Assembly (NCBI GenBank): GCA_029817715.1
Contig: JARUPY010000492.1
Location: forward strand, 1-64,000
Origin: Melastoma dodecandrum
Lineage: Eukaryota > Streptophyta > Magnoliopsida > Myrtales > Melastomataceae
Length of the DNA: 64,000 bases
Direction: 5' to 3'
In this document: piece by piece, positions 45,962 to 56,297 of the stretch
Position numbering within the stretch: position 1 is the first letter of the stretch
How the letters are laid out: the number at the start of each line of letters is the position of its first letter
Translations under genes and position numbers: made by a program
Notes under the pieces: model-generated
Told to the model about the DNA's origin: nothing
The model's database searches: none
Seen by the model: the letters and a program-made list of their open reading frames with translations, nothing else

Positions 45962-46280
45962 ATACAAGCTGCGTAATGAAAACTAGGCTGTGGTTTGTCC
46001 ACGCTGCCTCTTTCAAAAGTAAAGCTAAAAGCTAAAAAGCTAAAACTATTATTGGTCTTATCCCTGAGGAATCTTGCAGCTTTAAGAAAAGTCGTTTGGG
46101 CGCTTGTGCCGACCTTATCTTCAGGGCATCTTCTTATCTTCACGTGGGCGGCTAGTTTCTTGGCTTCTTGCCGTGTGGGTCCTGTAGATGCTCATCTGTC
46201 CTCTTATGACTGGATGATGGTCCTACACGAGATGATTTTGGGCCTGTGGTTGAGCTTGAAGTTCTTGGGCCTTCATCTCC

Positions 46281-46997
46281 TCAATCCACCTTGGTTAGGA
46301 AGTCTTGGGCTATCTCGTCCCAATGTAACTTATCATGTGAATGTTGGTGGAGAGCGCACTGAAGCCTGTAGACATGATTTGGATATGTGAACTGGATTCG
46401 GGCTTGCACAACTTCTTCATAGGTCAAGTAGTGAACTTCGTTCTCCTTGCATAATTTCTGCTTAAGGAGTTTCTTGCTGGCAAGAGAATCTTCCCACTCT
46501 GAGAAAGTTACATTCTCATCGTGTGTGAGTGAATAGGGAAGACTGGCAAATTCTTTTGAATTATTAATGGCCACCATAACCTGCATGTTAGAGTCAAAAT
46601 GCCAGTGTCTACGAAATAAGTAAGTAGAATAAGCTGTTAGTCCGGGATACTTGAAATATTTATCCCTATGAATCTCAAACCAAGTTTGCCATTGAATCAA
46701 TGGGGGAAACCATGATAATATCTCTGCCAAATATGAGTGTGGCTTCCCATGAGGTAGGTACGTGTGAAGGTTCCCAAGCTGTTCAAGGTACTGGAGAATT
46801 TCCTCTGTGGGAAACTCTAGTGCTATGGTATGGGAATGCAGTAGATACCATAAGAACCATTTCAGTTCCTTTGGGAACATTTCCATTGGATCAATGGGGA
46901 TGGCCTGTAAGAACGGATAAGATGGATGCAATCCATCTCGAGGAAACATTAGCTGGCCATATTTGCAGAATATCTGTTCCAAGTATTTCTGCATCAT
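46281..46997 (-). pseudogene. C-terminal module of the pararetroviral polyprotein, unassigned
   Basis: This 238-residue open stretch continues in the same frame as the RNase H after a single stop codon. It is rich in Trp, Tyr, His and Phe (WFLWYLLHSHTIALEFP, then WFPPLIQWQTWFEIHRDKYF) and has no Cys/His zinc-finger pattern or known catalytic motif that I recognise. It ends with a stop at 46281. Its openness over 238 codons in an otherwise decayed element is notable. Confidence 0.6.
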
Positions 46998-47006
46998 CTG
47001 GGAAGA

Positions 47007-47798
47007 CTAAGCTAGTACTGACTCAACATGTGCTTGGTCATAGCTAATAAACTCAGGAGAAAGGTGACGATAATACTCGTGCGACCTTGGAATATATGTG
47101 GAGATCATCGCTTGTAACCGCGGGTTTTCTTGCAAAGTAGAGTGTGAGATATCAAAGGGTTTAGACAGAAAATCTGCTACAACGTTAGTGGTACCTTTGA
47201 TGTGTCTCACTGTGAACGAATACTGTGAAAACCACTCTGCTAGTCTGAGCAACTGTGCATTTGGGATCTTCTTTTGCCTGAATTTGAGCATAGAGCTAAA
47301 AGAAGACATGTCGCTTTCAACAATAAAATGGTACCGAATCAGATGGAATTCAAACTTCTTAACTCCATACTTTACCGCTGGAATCTCTTTGATGGTTGAG
47401 TGATAATGTTGCTCGGCCTGGTTAAACTTACCAGACTTGTATGCATAGATGTGTCTTAAACCTTCCTTTTCTTCAAACAAGATTGCGGCCCAAAAATGAT
47501 CACTTGCGTCCGTCTGGAGTATCCTGATTCCATCGGAAGGAATCTGCAAAGGAGGAAGCAACTGTAATTGGGCTTTCAAATGTTGTATTGCTTCCGTTTG
47601 GGCTTTTCCCCAAGGTTGAGCTCCTTTCTTCAGTTGGACTTCTAACGGACTGGTGTATCTGCTTATATTGGGCACAAAGTCTCGCATCAAAAAGTGTTGG
47701 ACTTGTTTTATAGTCAAATTAGAGTCTGGGAATTTTAACAGTTCTTGGGCTATATGAGATCTTGGGTTGTACTTACCTTTTGATAATCTCATTCCCAA
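47007..47798 (-). pseudogene. RNase H region of the endogenous pararetrovirus
   Basis: Begins with the RT thumb and connection (QVQHFLMRDFVPNISRYT-like), then RNase H: LQTDASDHFWAAILFEE with the first catalytic Asp, YHSTIKEIPAVKYGVKKFEF with the Glu, VESDMSSF with the second Asp, and VRHIKGTTNVVADFLSKP at the end. The last Asp is present. The motif spacing is that of caulimovirid RNase H. A nonsense codon at each end separates it from its neighbours in the same frame. Confidence 0.88.
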
Positions 47799-47801
47799 GA
47801 A

Positions 47802-48554
47802 TTAAATAGAAGTTTCAAATAACTTAATCTTTCTTTCAGAAAGCATTATCCCACGTACTAAGTCAGCAAACTGTTTCAGCAAAAGTTCATGGGACTGTCT
47901 GTCAGGGCTGAATAACAGTATATCATCAATGTATATCAATGCTGAAGTCTGTATGGGCCAAAATATTTTAGTCATGGCTTTCTGGAAAAGTGATGGGGCA
48001 GTCTTAAGTCCAAAGGGTAAAACTGTCCACTGGTAATGTCCATCTGGGATACAGAATCCCGTTTTCCATCTTTGTTCAGGATCTATGCCAAGTTGCCAAA
48101 AGACACTTTTAATGTCAAACTTAGAAAATAACTTTGCTTTGGCTAACGAGGAGAATAATGTTGTGCTATTTGGCAGTGGGAATTTATCATCCTGAAGGAA
48201 GTGATTAAGAGGCTGGTAATTAATAACTAACCTTTTCTTGCCTCTAATTTGCTCTGAGCGCTTATTAACGTAAAACGCTTCGCATGCCCATTGCGAATTA
48301 AACTGCTCAATTAGTCCCTGCTGCAACAAAGAAATGCATTATTCCCTGGTTAAGTGAGTATCATGAGGCTTCATACCAGGGTGGCTTGCCTTAGTGGGAT
48401 TAACATCTTCGTTCTGTTTGAAGGGCAGTCTTACGAAGAACTCCTGGTTCTTCCATAAAGGGTGAGGGCATTTCTGCAAGAATTCAACATGATTTCCTGC
48501 AAAGGCTGAATGAAATAACTGTCTTGCCTTATCTGCAGGCTCAATGGAATACAT
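47802..48554 (-). pseudogene. Reverse transcriptase region of the endogenous pararetrovirus
   Basis: Typical caulimovirid RT blocks: LVINYQPLNHFLQDDKFPLP, FSKFDIKSVFWQLGI, KTGFCIPDGHYQWTVLPFGL and the catalytic YIDDILLFS, with both Asp of the DD pair intact. The 48339-48554 part precedes it in the same frame, and a stop codon at 48339-48341 separates the two. It then runs in frame to the RNase H part after a stop at 47802-47804. Confidence 0.9.
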
Positions 48555-48599
48555 TCTCGTAAGTGTTGTGTACGGCTTGAAGTTTCCATTGTATTTGAG

Positions 48600-48878
48600 T
48601 CATGTAGTCAAGATATTCAGCTCTGGCAATTGCTGCACTAGATTCCATCCCAAAACTATATCTCTACCAGGAAGATCAGTTGCAACCAATGAGGTTTTAA
48701 GGGTGCAAGTAGGAAAAATCATGATCTTCAAGTTTTTAGTTTTGTAATGGGTATAGAATACTTCATCGGATGTTGAAATGAATGATCTCTCATTGGGCAC
48801 AAGGAATTTTTGAGGTACAATCACATGGTTGATCATACTCTCAGGTGCACCTGTATTAATAAAGGCGATGACAGTCAC
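48600..48878 (-). pseudogene. Aspartic protease region of the endogenous pararetrovirus, active-site Asp replaced
   Basis: Retropepsin-like fold: VIAFINTGAPESMI at the active-site loop, later LVATDLPGRDIVLGWNLVQ, which resembles the second conserved loop of viral proteases. The catalytic Asp-Thr-Gly reads Asn-Thr-Gly (codon AAT, plus-strand att at 48855-48857). It is in the same frame as the RT and separated from it by a stop at 48600-48602. Confidence 0.75.
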
Positions 48879-48891
48879 TGGTCTGTGATAC

Positions 48892-49743
48892 TTAGAAAAG
48901 TATACCTACACCTTTATGTGTTTTGATATTTGCGATAGCAGCTATCAATGGAATTTCCTTGTCTGGCTGAGGCTGTGAGCTCATCCCAATCTCTTCAGTT
49001 TCTGATCCATTTGTGGATACCTTTCTTGAAGGTAACGTCCTGAGAAACTCTTCTGGTCTGGGATAGGCACTGATTGTGCAAATCCTTTTACTTTGTTCTT
49101 CTGAAGAGGAGGAGGAATATCCATCTTGATCTAAACCTGTATCTGTACCAAGATACCCTCCAAGACAACACACTGTTTGTGAAGAGGGTTCATCATCTAA
49201 AGAGAAAAGTGATTCAACATTGTCATCATGCAAAGAAACTCCAGAGTATTTTTCAATCTGGGCTACCAACTTCTTTTGTCCTTTGGGACAGTTTCTTGCA
49301 AAGTGACATGGCTTGTTGCAAATGAAGCACTTGATAGATTTCCTTTGAGAACCTTTCTTTCTCTTGATCCTAAGGAATCGTTTCCATCGTCTTGGAGACC
49401 GTCGTGGTCTATCTAGATTCTTTCCAAACTTCCTGCTGTGTTTCTTTCTGAACTTGTTCCCGGTAGGCTTGGTACCTAGAGCACAATTACACAAATCTCT
49501 AGAGGTACACTTAATTTTGTACCTGTTGGTCTTGCTCCTGCAGACTTGGTCAATCCTTTTATCCTGCTTCAAGAAGCCTTGGATAATTTCCTTTCTCTGG
49601 CAAAATTCACTGATATCTAAGTGGATTTCTTGTTGGATTTGTCCAACAGTCAGATCAGTAATTCTCAGATGCTTACTGGTTAGGCTTTTCTCTACCAAAG
49701 ATGATATCGAAGATGGTATGGAAGACAGAAATACTGGCTTCAA
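48892..49743 (-). pseudogene. Coat-protein-like region with CCHC knuckle (endogenous pararetrovirus)
   Basis: A 283-residue basic reading. An Arg/Lys-rich segment (KFRKKHSRKFGKN, then RRSPRRWKRFLRIKRKK) leads to CFICNKPCHFARNC (C-x2-C-x4-H-x4-C), the nucleic-acid-binding knuckle of caulimovirid coat proteins. A Ser/Glu-rich acidic tail follows. It is in a different frame from the protease, so a one-base shift occurs near 48880-48895. Upstream (49744-50070) similar sequence is too broken to read. Confidence 0.8.
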
Positions 49744-50070
49744 AGAATCATCACCACCTAGATGAATAAATAAATGTAAAAGCCTCTGATAGTGCTTATC
49801 TAAATCTCTGACCTTATATGAACAACATCTGCGCTGGAAGAATTATGTTCTCTTCTCTTCCAGAATGTTGTTAGGATTCCCAATGAAGTGAGCGTATAGG
49901 TTGTTCATAAACTCCTGCAAAGGAACACTTATCATCTGTATTTAGGTTGTCTCTGGAAATAAACTCTACCAAACCAAAAGGGTTCCTGTAAATCTGGATG
50001 TCATATCTGCAAGTATGTCAGCGTTATTGAATATGTTTAATCTCTTGTGTAAGCACCATGCATAGAAATC

Positions 50071-50553
50071 CTATATGCATTGAGGCCATTTTGTATAAGG
50101 GATGTCGTCAAAGGTAAACTTAATATTATTAATCCCTTCATTAGTCCTGGCGGCTGGCTGTCGCCTTCCATTGGACTCATCTGATAATTCTTCACCAAGT
50201 GGCTCATCAACCATTGGCTCTGGGTCGTTTCTGTCAGCCATAATGATCTGGGGTGTTTCTTCTGAGGATTCTGAAAGATCTTCGGATGTTTCATTTGTTG
50301 GTTCTGAAGTACTTTCTTCTGATGAAGTCTGCTGTTCTGACTTCTCTGCTTCCTCATGACCTGTTGTCATCAGAATCTGTGGCAATTTTTCAAAATAACT
50401 CCTAATGGTGAAATCACAATTATCTTTATAGCCGTCTGAATCAGTATAATCTTCAGAGGGGCTATCTGAGGAATGTAATGATACCGTAGCAATTGATGAG
50501 GTTACCCATTTTGGTATTGCCATCTTAGGATGATCTTTTTCCTTGATCATCAA
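50071..50553 (-). pseudogene. Acidic N-terminal region of the pararetroviral polyprotein
   Basis: A 160-residue reading, very rich in Ser, Glu and Asp (SPSEDYTDSDGYKDN, EESTSEPTNETSEDLSESSE), ending FTFDDIPYTKWP. Acidic, Ser-rich stretches commonly precede caulimovirid coat proteins. It extends upstream to about 50640 through a Ser/Arg-rich segment (PTRRKSFRSSSSSPSSSP) in the same frame, interrupted before a clear start. Confidence 0.6.
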
Positions 50554-50690
50554 CTGTTGGGTATGAGGAATTGGGCTTGAGCTTGGACTTGAACTTGAGG
50601 ATCTGAATGATTTGCGTCGGGTAGGAGGCCTTTCAGAACTTCCTGCCTTTTTCTTTCCTTCCCGAATGTCCTCACGCTTTTAGGGTTGCG

Positions 50691-51298
50691 TTCCTGCATT
50701 TAGGGTAACAATAATATTGCCTTGTTATCGTGGTAATAATAACAACAAGTATTCTTATTACCTAAAATAATTTGAGAAATACGTTGGTAAAACTCATAAT
50801 TGGTGGAATTAAGTCCGAGTTCTATAAATGTAAATTTGAATGGAGTAACTTCGAGTTCATTATGGATAGGAGGGAGGAAAGCAAGGGTACCCCAAACTAA
50901 ACTGGGATATTAAAAATTTCAGAGTTCTTAGCAGTAGTCCACGAATTATAAGTTTGACCGATATGTTTCGCAAATTATTTTTCGAACCAACGTGATTGAG
51001 TAACTAAGCTATGATAACCTCTTCACAACCCATAATTAAATTCTATTATTGTAAGCCAAATACTTACTCATTGCCATCTCCACTACATTCGATTCTAAGG
51101 CTAAATATTGTTCGGTCCTTCCATTGTATTGAATCTAGTAAAAACAAAGGAGATAAGCATCAGTCAAGGGAATCTTATTCTTTGGATTTTCCCCAATTAA
51201 ATAACAATTGAAGTGTCGGGCAATCGTGGGAGCGAGTCCTCCACTTTGAGTTTCCTTTTTCTCGGTCGCGGTTTCTTTCTACTAGATTTTGTCATACC
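50691..51298. other. Spacer between the pararetrovirus remnant and the NAC-like gene
   Basis: No recognised feature. The AT-rich stretch probably includes the edge of the viral insertion and promoter sequence of the following gene. Confidence 0.35.
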
Positions 51299-52330
51299 AT
51301 GGCGTCACAATTAATATCATCAATGAACGCAAGCACGACTACGATATCCTCAGGTTCAGTGGAGATGCCACTTCAAACGGACAACAGCGAATCCTACAGG
51401 CGCATGGAAGCTTTTGCCGAAATGATTTCTCAAAGCTTTATGCCCAAGGGGAAATCATGCAGTCCTCACATGGGATGATACTCCCCTTTTAGAGCAATAT
51501 ATGAACCAGTCCAGCATCAATAAGTTATCATGCGAGACGAAATATCCCAAACCATCTTCACGAGACGGACTTCCTCTTCCATCCATGCCACCGATGTTCT
51601 GCAGATGCCCTGGCACAGTCAATATAAACCCCTTCCTGAACCGACCGGAAGACTTGAGAGGTATGCATGCATGATCTGTGCTGAACCGAATACTTTTTAC
51701 AGTACAGGGCCCCGTCGGATGAATCCTAAAGAAAGCTTGCTAATCCACCCTGGTGGTTTCATTTTTCATACATCAGAGGATACGTGGTACCTCGTGCGCT
51801 CAGGTGATAACAGAGGTTTGGGAGCGACGTCTTGGAAGCAGAAAGAGGAGCCTCACCCTATCACCTTTATGGGATCGCCCGTCACATGGTGGGAAACCAT
51901 CTGGGTATTCTATCAAGGGGACAACCAGGAGACTGATTGGATAATGATACAGTATTCCAAGACTTTATCCAGTGTAAGTAACGGGATTCATGCTAAAAAC
52001 ATGTCAACTTTCCAACTCTTGTGACCTAACTGGGCTCTTCTGTGTGCAGGGGCCAGTTTCAATATGCAGAATCGGGCAAGTTCCTTGTAATCATGTGGTT
52101 CGTCCTAATCTAGATGCCTTTTGCCATTCAATCAAAGTCTTTTCATAAGACATTAAGATTTTGTTTTCTAACAGACTGGGGATCCATTTCCCTTCGGTGG
52201 CTTCCCACAAAACGCGAACAATTGTCCCTTCCTGAGAGCCGTGAACCGGGATGCTTCCCGCATCATCTCCAAAGGTGACTTCCTGGAGTTAGACGATATC
52301 GGAGGACCTCCATTACCTCCTGGGTATTAG
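51299..52330 (+). pseudogene. Divergent NAC-domain-like gene or relic
   Basis: Plus-strand pieces resemble the later NAC DNA-binding subdomains. One reading (about 51530-51973) has TDVLQMPWHSQYKPLP, then TWYLVRSGDN, SWKQKEEPHPI and VFYQGDNQETDWIMIQYS, which mirror the W-Y-F-F, W-K...P-I and V-F-Y-x-G...T-x-W-x-M-x-E-Y signatures. After a GT-AG intron (51974 to about 52049) comes VSICRIGQ, like the CRIYK end of subdomain E. A further exon ends LDDIGGPPLPPGY and a stop at 52330. The start at 51299 (MASQLISS) is in a frame that stops before the NAC part, so the first half is broken or has an unseen intron. NAC proteins are plant transcription factors; this member is very divergent. Confidence 0.45.
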
Positions 52331-52651
52331 GGAACCAGTGAATTTGATGCGATGTACGGTGAGGGTTTACCCGACACGGCATCTCATTACGTTATATCAC
52401 AAACCACAATATGAAGTACCTAAACTAGACGTACTTAATTGAATTGTTGGTCCTTTGTTTATCACTAGGAAGGGTTCAAGTTCAACCAGGATGTCCTCAT
52501 TCCTAAGTTGTATTGTGCCCACCCCTCTCGCAAGTGTTTAAGCTTTTCGCTCTTGGGTATGGATGCGATATTATAATCATATTTTGGGGTTTTCCATTAC
52601 ATTCCTGCAAAGTTTTATGGAACGTTCGGAGATAACCTGCCACTTCCTTTT

Positions 52652-52759
52652 GTGGGTTTATCTCCGAATGCCCCTTTCGCGGGTTTATCTCCGAAGTCCC
52701 CTCTTGCGAGTATATCTCCGACGACTCCTCTGGCGGGTTTATCTCCAAAGTGCCCATAG
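52652..52759 (+). repeat. 27-bp minisatellite, four units, in-frame
   Basis: Four tandem 27-base units (52652, 52679, 52706, 52733), each containing a GGGTTTATCTCCGAA-like core. On the plus strand they encode nine-residue AGLSPxxPL repeats and end in a stop, so they could be the C-terminal exon of the NAC-like gene. Confidence 0.85.
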
Positions 52760-54457
52760 CGGGATGACGATATTCTCCTGGCGCTATGCTTTTCGACGAA
52801 CACTATATCTCATTGTCAACAACAACGCCTCCAATAATATTTTGATTTGTTTGAAGTACCGAATTAATTATCAGCTTTATATTGATGATTTATCTTTGTC
52901 ATAATATATAATTAACACTTAAATAAATAATTTAGCAATAGGGCCAAATGAGATGCTTACTTGACAATTTTATTCTTCACAAAAACCACTTTTATGTCGA
53001 CTAATAAAATTTTGTCACAATAAACTTAATAGGATAAGGAAATTCAGAAAAAAAAAATGAAAGACAAAATATTCTATCTCAATAGTTTTGTTTTGATAAA
53101 ATATAATGTTATCGTGACAAATCTTTTTATAGGTGAATAATAAAATTGTTGTAGTGGTGGGTGGTATGAGAACTAACACATCATGGGATTCGTCACTAGG
53201 GTAAATTATTCTTAGTCTTAAAGGGAATATTACTCAAAGGGAGATATATGCTCGTGTGGGTGTGGGTGTGGGTGTAGTATCAATGGGTGTGCGTGGAATA
53301 TGTTGTTAGCGGAAAGCTCTCAAAGTGTTTTGTAATATGATCCCCATCTCTGTTTCAAGTGCACAATTTGCTCTCCACGTGAGCTTTTTGTCAATCTTGC
53401 ATTAGAAAACAATATGTTGATAATCAATAGAACTGGCGGAAATTTGGGAGGAACAAAATACATTATCTTTCATCCGACTTTCGTCCTCAGCCGTTTTGGT
53501 ATTGGGGCGAGCATGCATTGGCTTTTTCTCCCAAACAACGCGAGCAACTGCCTGTTGGCGCGGATTTGTATTCCCCGCAACACGTATGGAATTTTACAGA
53601 TATTGTGATCGCTGTAAAATGAAAGTACGTAGATTAAACAAGAAACAAATACTTGAATTGAAATTGAGCATTAATGGATTACAAAGGTTGAGTTTTTACA
53701 ACACTTACAGACATGACGAAAAGGACAAAACAACAAAAACAGCAACGACAGACTATTGGCGATGGACGAACGATGGCTATAGCAGACTCCTTTAATGGAA
53801 TCTTCCTTGGCGGTCGGATGTGGTAAGAGTGACAAAGGTAGTAATGAGTGCTGGATGCTGGGTTCCGGACGTTTTTAGGAAGCTGTGGAAAGAGCAAAGA
53901 TTCTAGACCAACTTAGCCAAATTTGGACTTATGGAGTTGATAGTGCGTTTATCCTTATTTTTTATGACTTTTATGTTCCTAGGATCTTGCGATTACGGTT
54001 ATTCAGTTAGAGATTATCTTTTTAGATCGAGTGCACGATTGAATCTCTATTTTGTAGGACCCATGCACATCGTGCTTGAGTTGGTCTCTCTTGGTTTGCC
54101 ACGTGTCATATTCTATTGACGTAATCCAACGCGAATCTCTCCGGAGTAAGTTTACCCAAGACATCATTTGTCCTCAAGCTATGGCAGGTTACATGAGACT
54201 TACTCGAGATGTGCTTCTCGAGTGATATTTATTCTGAGTCCTTGCTCGAGAGGCGCTCCTTGAGTAGTGTTCATGAGTCTTCTCCTCCTCGAACCATTGA
54301 GACGGAGGCTAAATTTTATATGTCAGCACTCCTCCCCGACAGCCGTGAACCGGGAGGCCTCCCTCTTTATCTCTGAAGGTGAGATAAGAAAAGGACATTT
54401 CAGTCATTTTACCCGTGGAGGGAAAACAAAGCTTTTCGTCTTCCCAGTCAGAGGGAT
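52760..54457. other. Region with split partial copies of the NAC-like terminal exon
   Basis: Mostly AT-rich. Two pieces resemble the last NAC-like exon: about 53515-53565 (CCAAACAACGCGAGCAACTG, like 52210-52235) and about 54335-54400 (reading AVNREASLFISEGEI, like AVNRDASRIISKGDF). A GTTGTAGTG end at 53148-53156 may be a CACTA/MITE terminus. A short (GTGTGG)n-like run is at 53255-53275. No intact gene is seen. Confidence 0.4.
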
Positions 54458-55609
54458 GATCAACGAATTCTGAAATGCATATAGGGATTGCTTTCTCTCC
54501 TAAGACGTAGACATTTGGCTATATGAATGTTGAGATTTGGAAAGCCCAAAACCTTCTTCATTTCGCGGTACACATCAAATCTGTTCGAAACACACCTTTC
54601 TCGTCTTTGTTTAACAATTGATGCATGCCGCACTTTGCCCAACAACCTCCTATGACAGCCGGAACCAACTTTGTTCTCATCGGGGAGAAGTATGAGCCAT
54701 CATCAATCCAGTTTGCGAGGTCATTGACCAAATCGTGCATTGAATAATAAGACTTGTCATCCCTCACTTCCTGAAATAGAGAGAGGGCTTCTAACCATCG
54801 GAGATTTTCCATTCCCACATTTTGGTATGTTTGACCAGTCCCTTTTTGAAGCAAACCATGTACGATCCATAGTCGAATTACCTCGTCCTGGTCAAATATG
54901 ATAATCCTTAGGGAATACCGAAGATGATGATGTCGTTCAAAGCTTTCCTCACCAATAGAGTCATAGGCGAGCAAAGATACGCAATCCTCCAATTTCAGGA
55001 TGTCCAACCTCACTGGATCAGGATCTCCAACCAATCTGGCGACCTCGAGGTTTCTTGTAGTGAGTAGTAATCCTGCTTCCTTTACTCCCAGAATATAAGG
55101 GCTTAAGCATAGATTCGAGCTCTTCATATTTATCGTTCTAGACGTCATCAAACACAATAGGGAACGTCTTTCCTTAAAGTTTTTCCCGGAGAGAGTTCTG
55201 AAGTTGATTCAGATCCTTCTCCACACTAGACGAAGAGGGTGCAACATGGTCTAGGATGCTCTTCGTTATGGCGGCCAAGTCGAAGACCTCAGAAACACAA
55301 GCCCATGCTTTGACTTCAAATCCCGCTTTGTGGTATAGCTCCTGTGCCAGGGTAGTTTTACCCAGTCCGCCCATCCCCACGATCGAAACAACAATAAATG
55401 GTCGGAAGGAGCTGCTGGGTTCTTTGGATCTGGTCAATCGAGCGAGCAACACCTCTGATTTCCTTCTCCCTGCCAACAAACTTGGGCTCGGGCATGGAAG
55501 TGGTGAGGAAACGAGGACCGTTGTTGGGAGGCTTGCCCATTAGATTCTGGACTAATCCGAGCATGGATAATAAATAATAATAATAATAATAATAATTTGG
55601 ACTGGCCAA
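54458..55609 (-). pseudogene. CNL (RPP13-like) disease-resistance gene, truncated and broken
   Basis: Minus-strand remnant of a CC-NB-LRR immune receptor. It starts at the NB-ARC entry (LTTSMPEPKFVGREKEIRGV), then the P-loop VGMGGLGKTTLAQ and RNBS-A EVKAWACVSEVFD. Kinase-2 (PIVFDDV, then a TAG at 55138-55140 where Trp is usual) is preceded by another in-frame stop at 55174-55176. Later segments have RNBS-B-like LLTTRNLEVARL and the MHD region YSMHDLVNDLANW. Frameshifts separate these pieces. The coiled-coil domain is absent upstream and no leucine-rich repeats follow beyond about 54500. It cannot encode a working receptor. Confidence 0.88.
55565..55595. repeat. (AAT)n microsatellite
   Basis: A run of about ten ATA/AAT units adjoins the upstream edge of the CNL remnant; on the minus strand it gives a poly-Tyr tract. 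Confidence 0.9.
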
Positions 55610-55929
55610 ACTCGAAGAAATTAATCATCCAAGTCTTTTTTCCATTGATTTTTTCCTGAATAAAAACTTAACTGCTTACTAAATACTTTATACTCGCAGT
55701 GTTGATATTTTGAAAATTGGATTAGTCGTTTGTCAATATTGCCCTTTACTTTCTTTCTTGTGATTAAAAAAAGACTTCCACAGTCATTAAAATAACAACC
55801 GAACCAAAAGATTTCCCCATATTTCTTTGCTGCTCAGCTGTCACATGGATGTGAGGAGCGTAATTACATAATTTTACTGATTTTAAATCACGTAATTATT
55901 GGTTGTGTTTGGATTAGCTGTGAATTCCT

Positions 55930-56297
55930 TCTTACAGCGAGTCATGTGAACATCGTACATCTGCTTTTCCTCCGCAGACGGCTTGGATCGTCGGTAGCTT
56001 CTCATCCAACACCCCGGAGCTTGTCGGAGATGTCGGGCATACTCAGCGGAGGAGTTGAGAGCAGATGAGTTTGAGGAAATCCATTTTCTTCTCTTTGGAA
56101 GTTATTCCCATGGCCAAAGTCAAAATGATGGATATGATGAGATGACGGATCATCCCCTCACTCTTAATATTTTTTTTTGTTTTCGGAGATTAGATCAAGT
56201 TCACACCTAAACAAACAATGAGTCACAGTTGTTCACATGGCCGATCACTTCCTTTAAAGTCAGCCCAATTAAATTGTCCAAAGTCGAATGATGGAAA
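55930..56297. repeat. Dispersed repeat, copy 1
   Basis: Shares about 300 bases with 58428-58737 in the same orientation. Both contain CGGAGCTTGTCGGAGATG, AGCGGAGGAGTTGAGAGCAG and CAAAGTCAAAATGATGGATA. Copy 1 has about 30 extra bases (near 56200-56230) before the GGCCGATCACTTCC segment. No coding function was recognised. Confidence 0.85.

Larger units (their letters stand above)
45066..50690 (-). mobile_element. Endogenous pararetrovirus (Caulimoviridae-type) remnant
   Basis: On the minus strand, from 50690 down, it carries an acidic N-terminal region, a coat-protein-like part with a CCHC knuckle, an aspartic protease, RT, RNase H and a C-terminal module. These are followed by a promoter-like non-coding region and a short open reading. 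RT and RNase H motifs are of the caulimovirid type rather than Ty3/gypsy, and no integrase or LTRs are seen. The polyprotein is broken by four in-frame stops and at least one frameshift, so it is not expressible as a whole. No movement-protein domain was recognised, and the ends of the insertion could not be defined. Confidence 0.85.

Noticed and set aside
45066..46280. Search for a Met-tRNA primer-binding site near the pararetroviral promoter
   Set aside because: No TGGTATCAGAGC-like sequence was seen on the minus strand, so the start of the circular map cannot be fixed.
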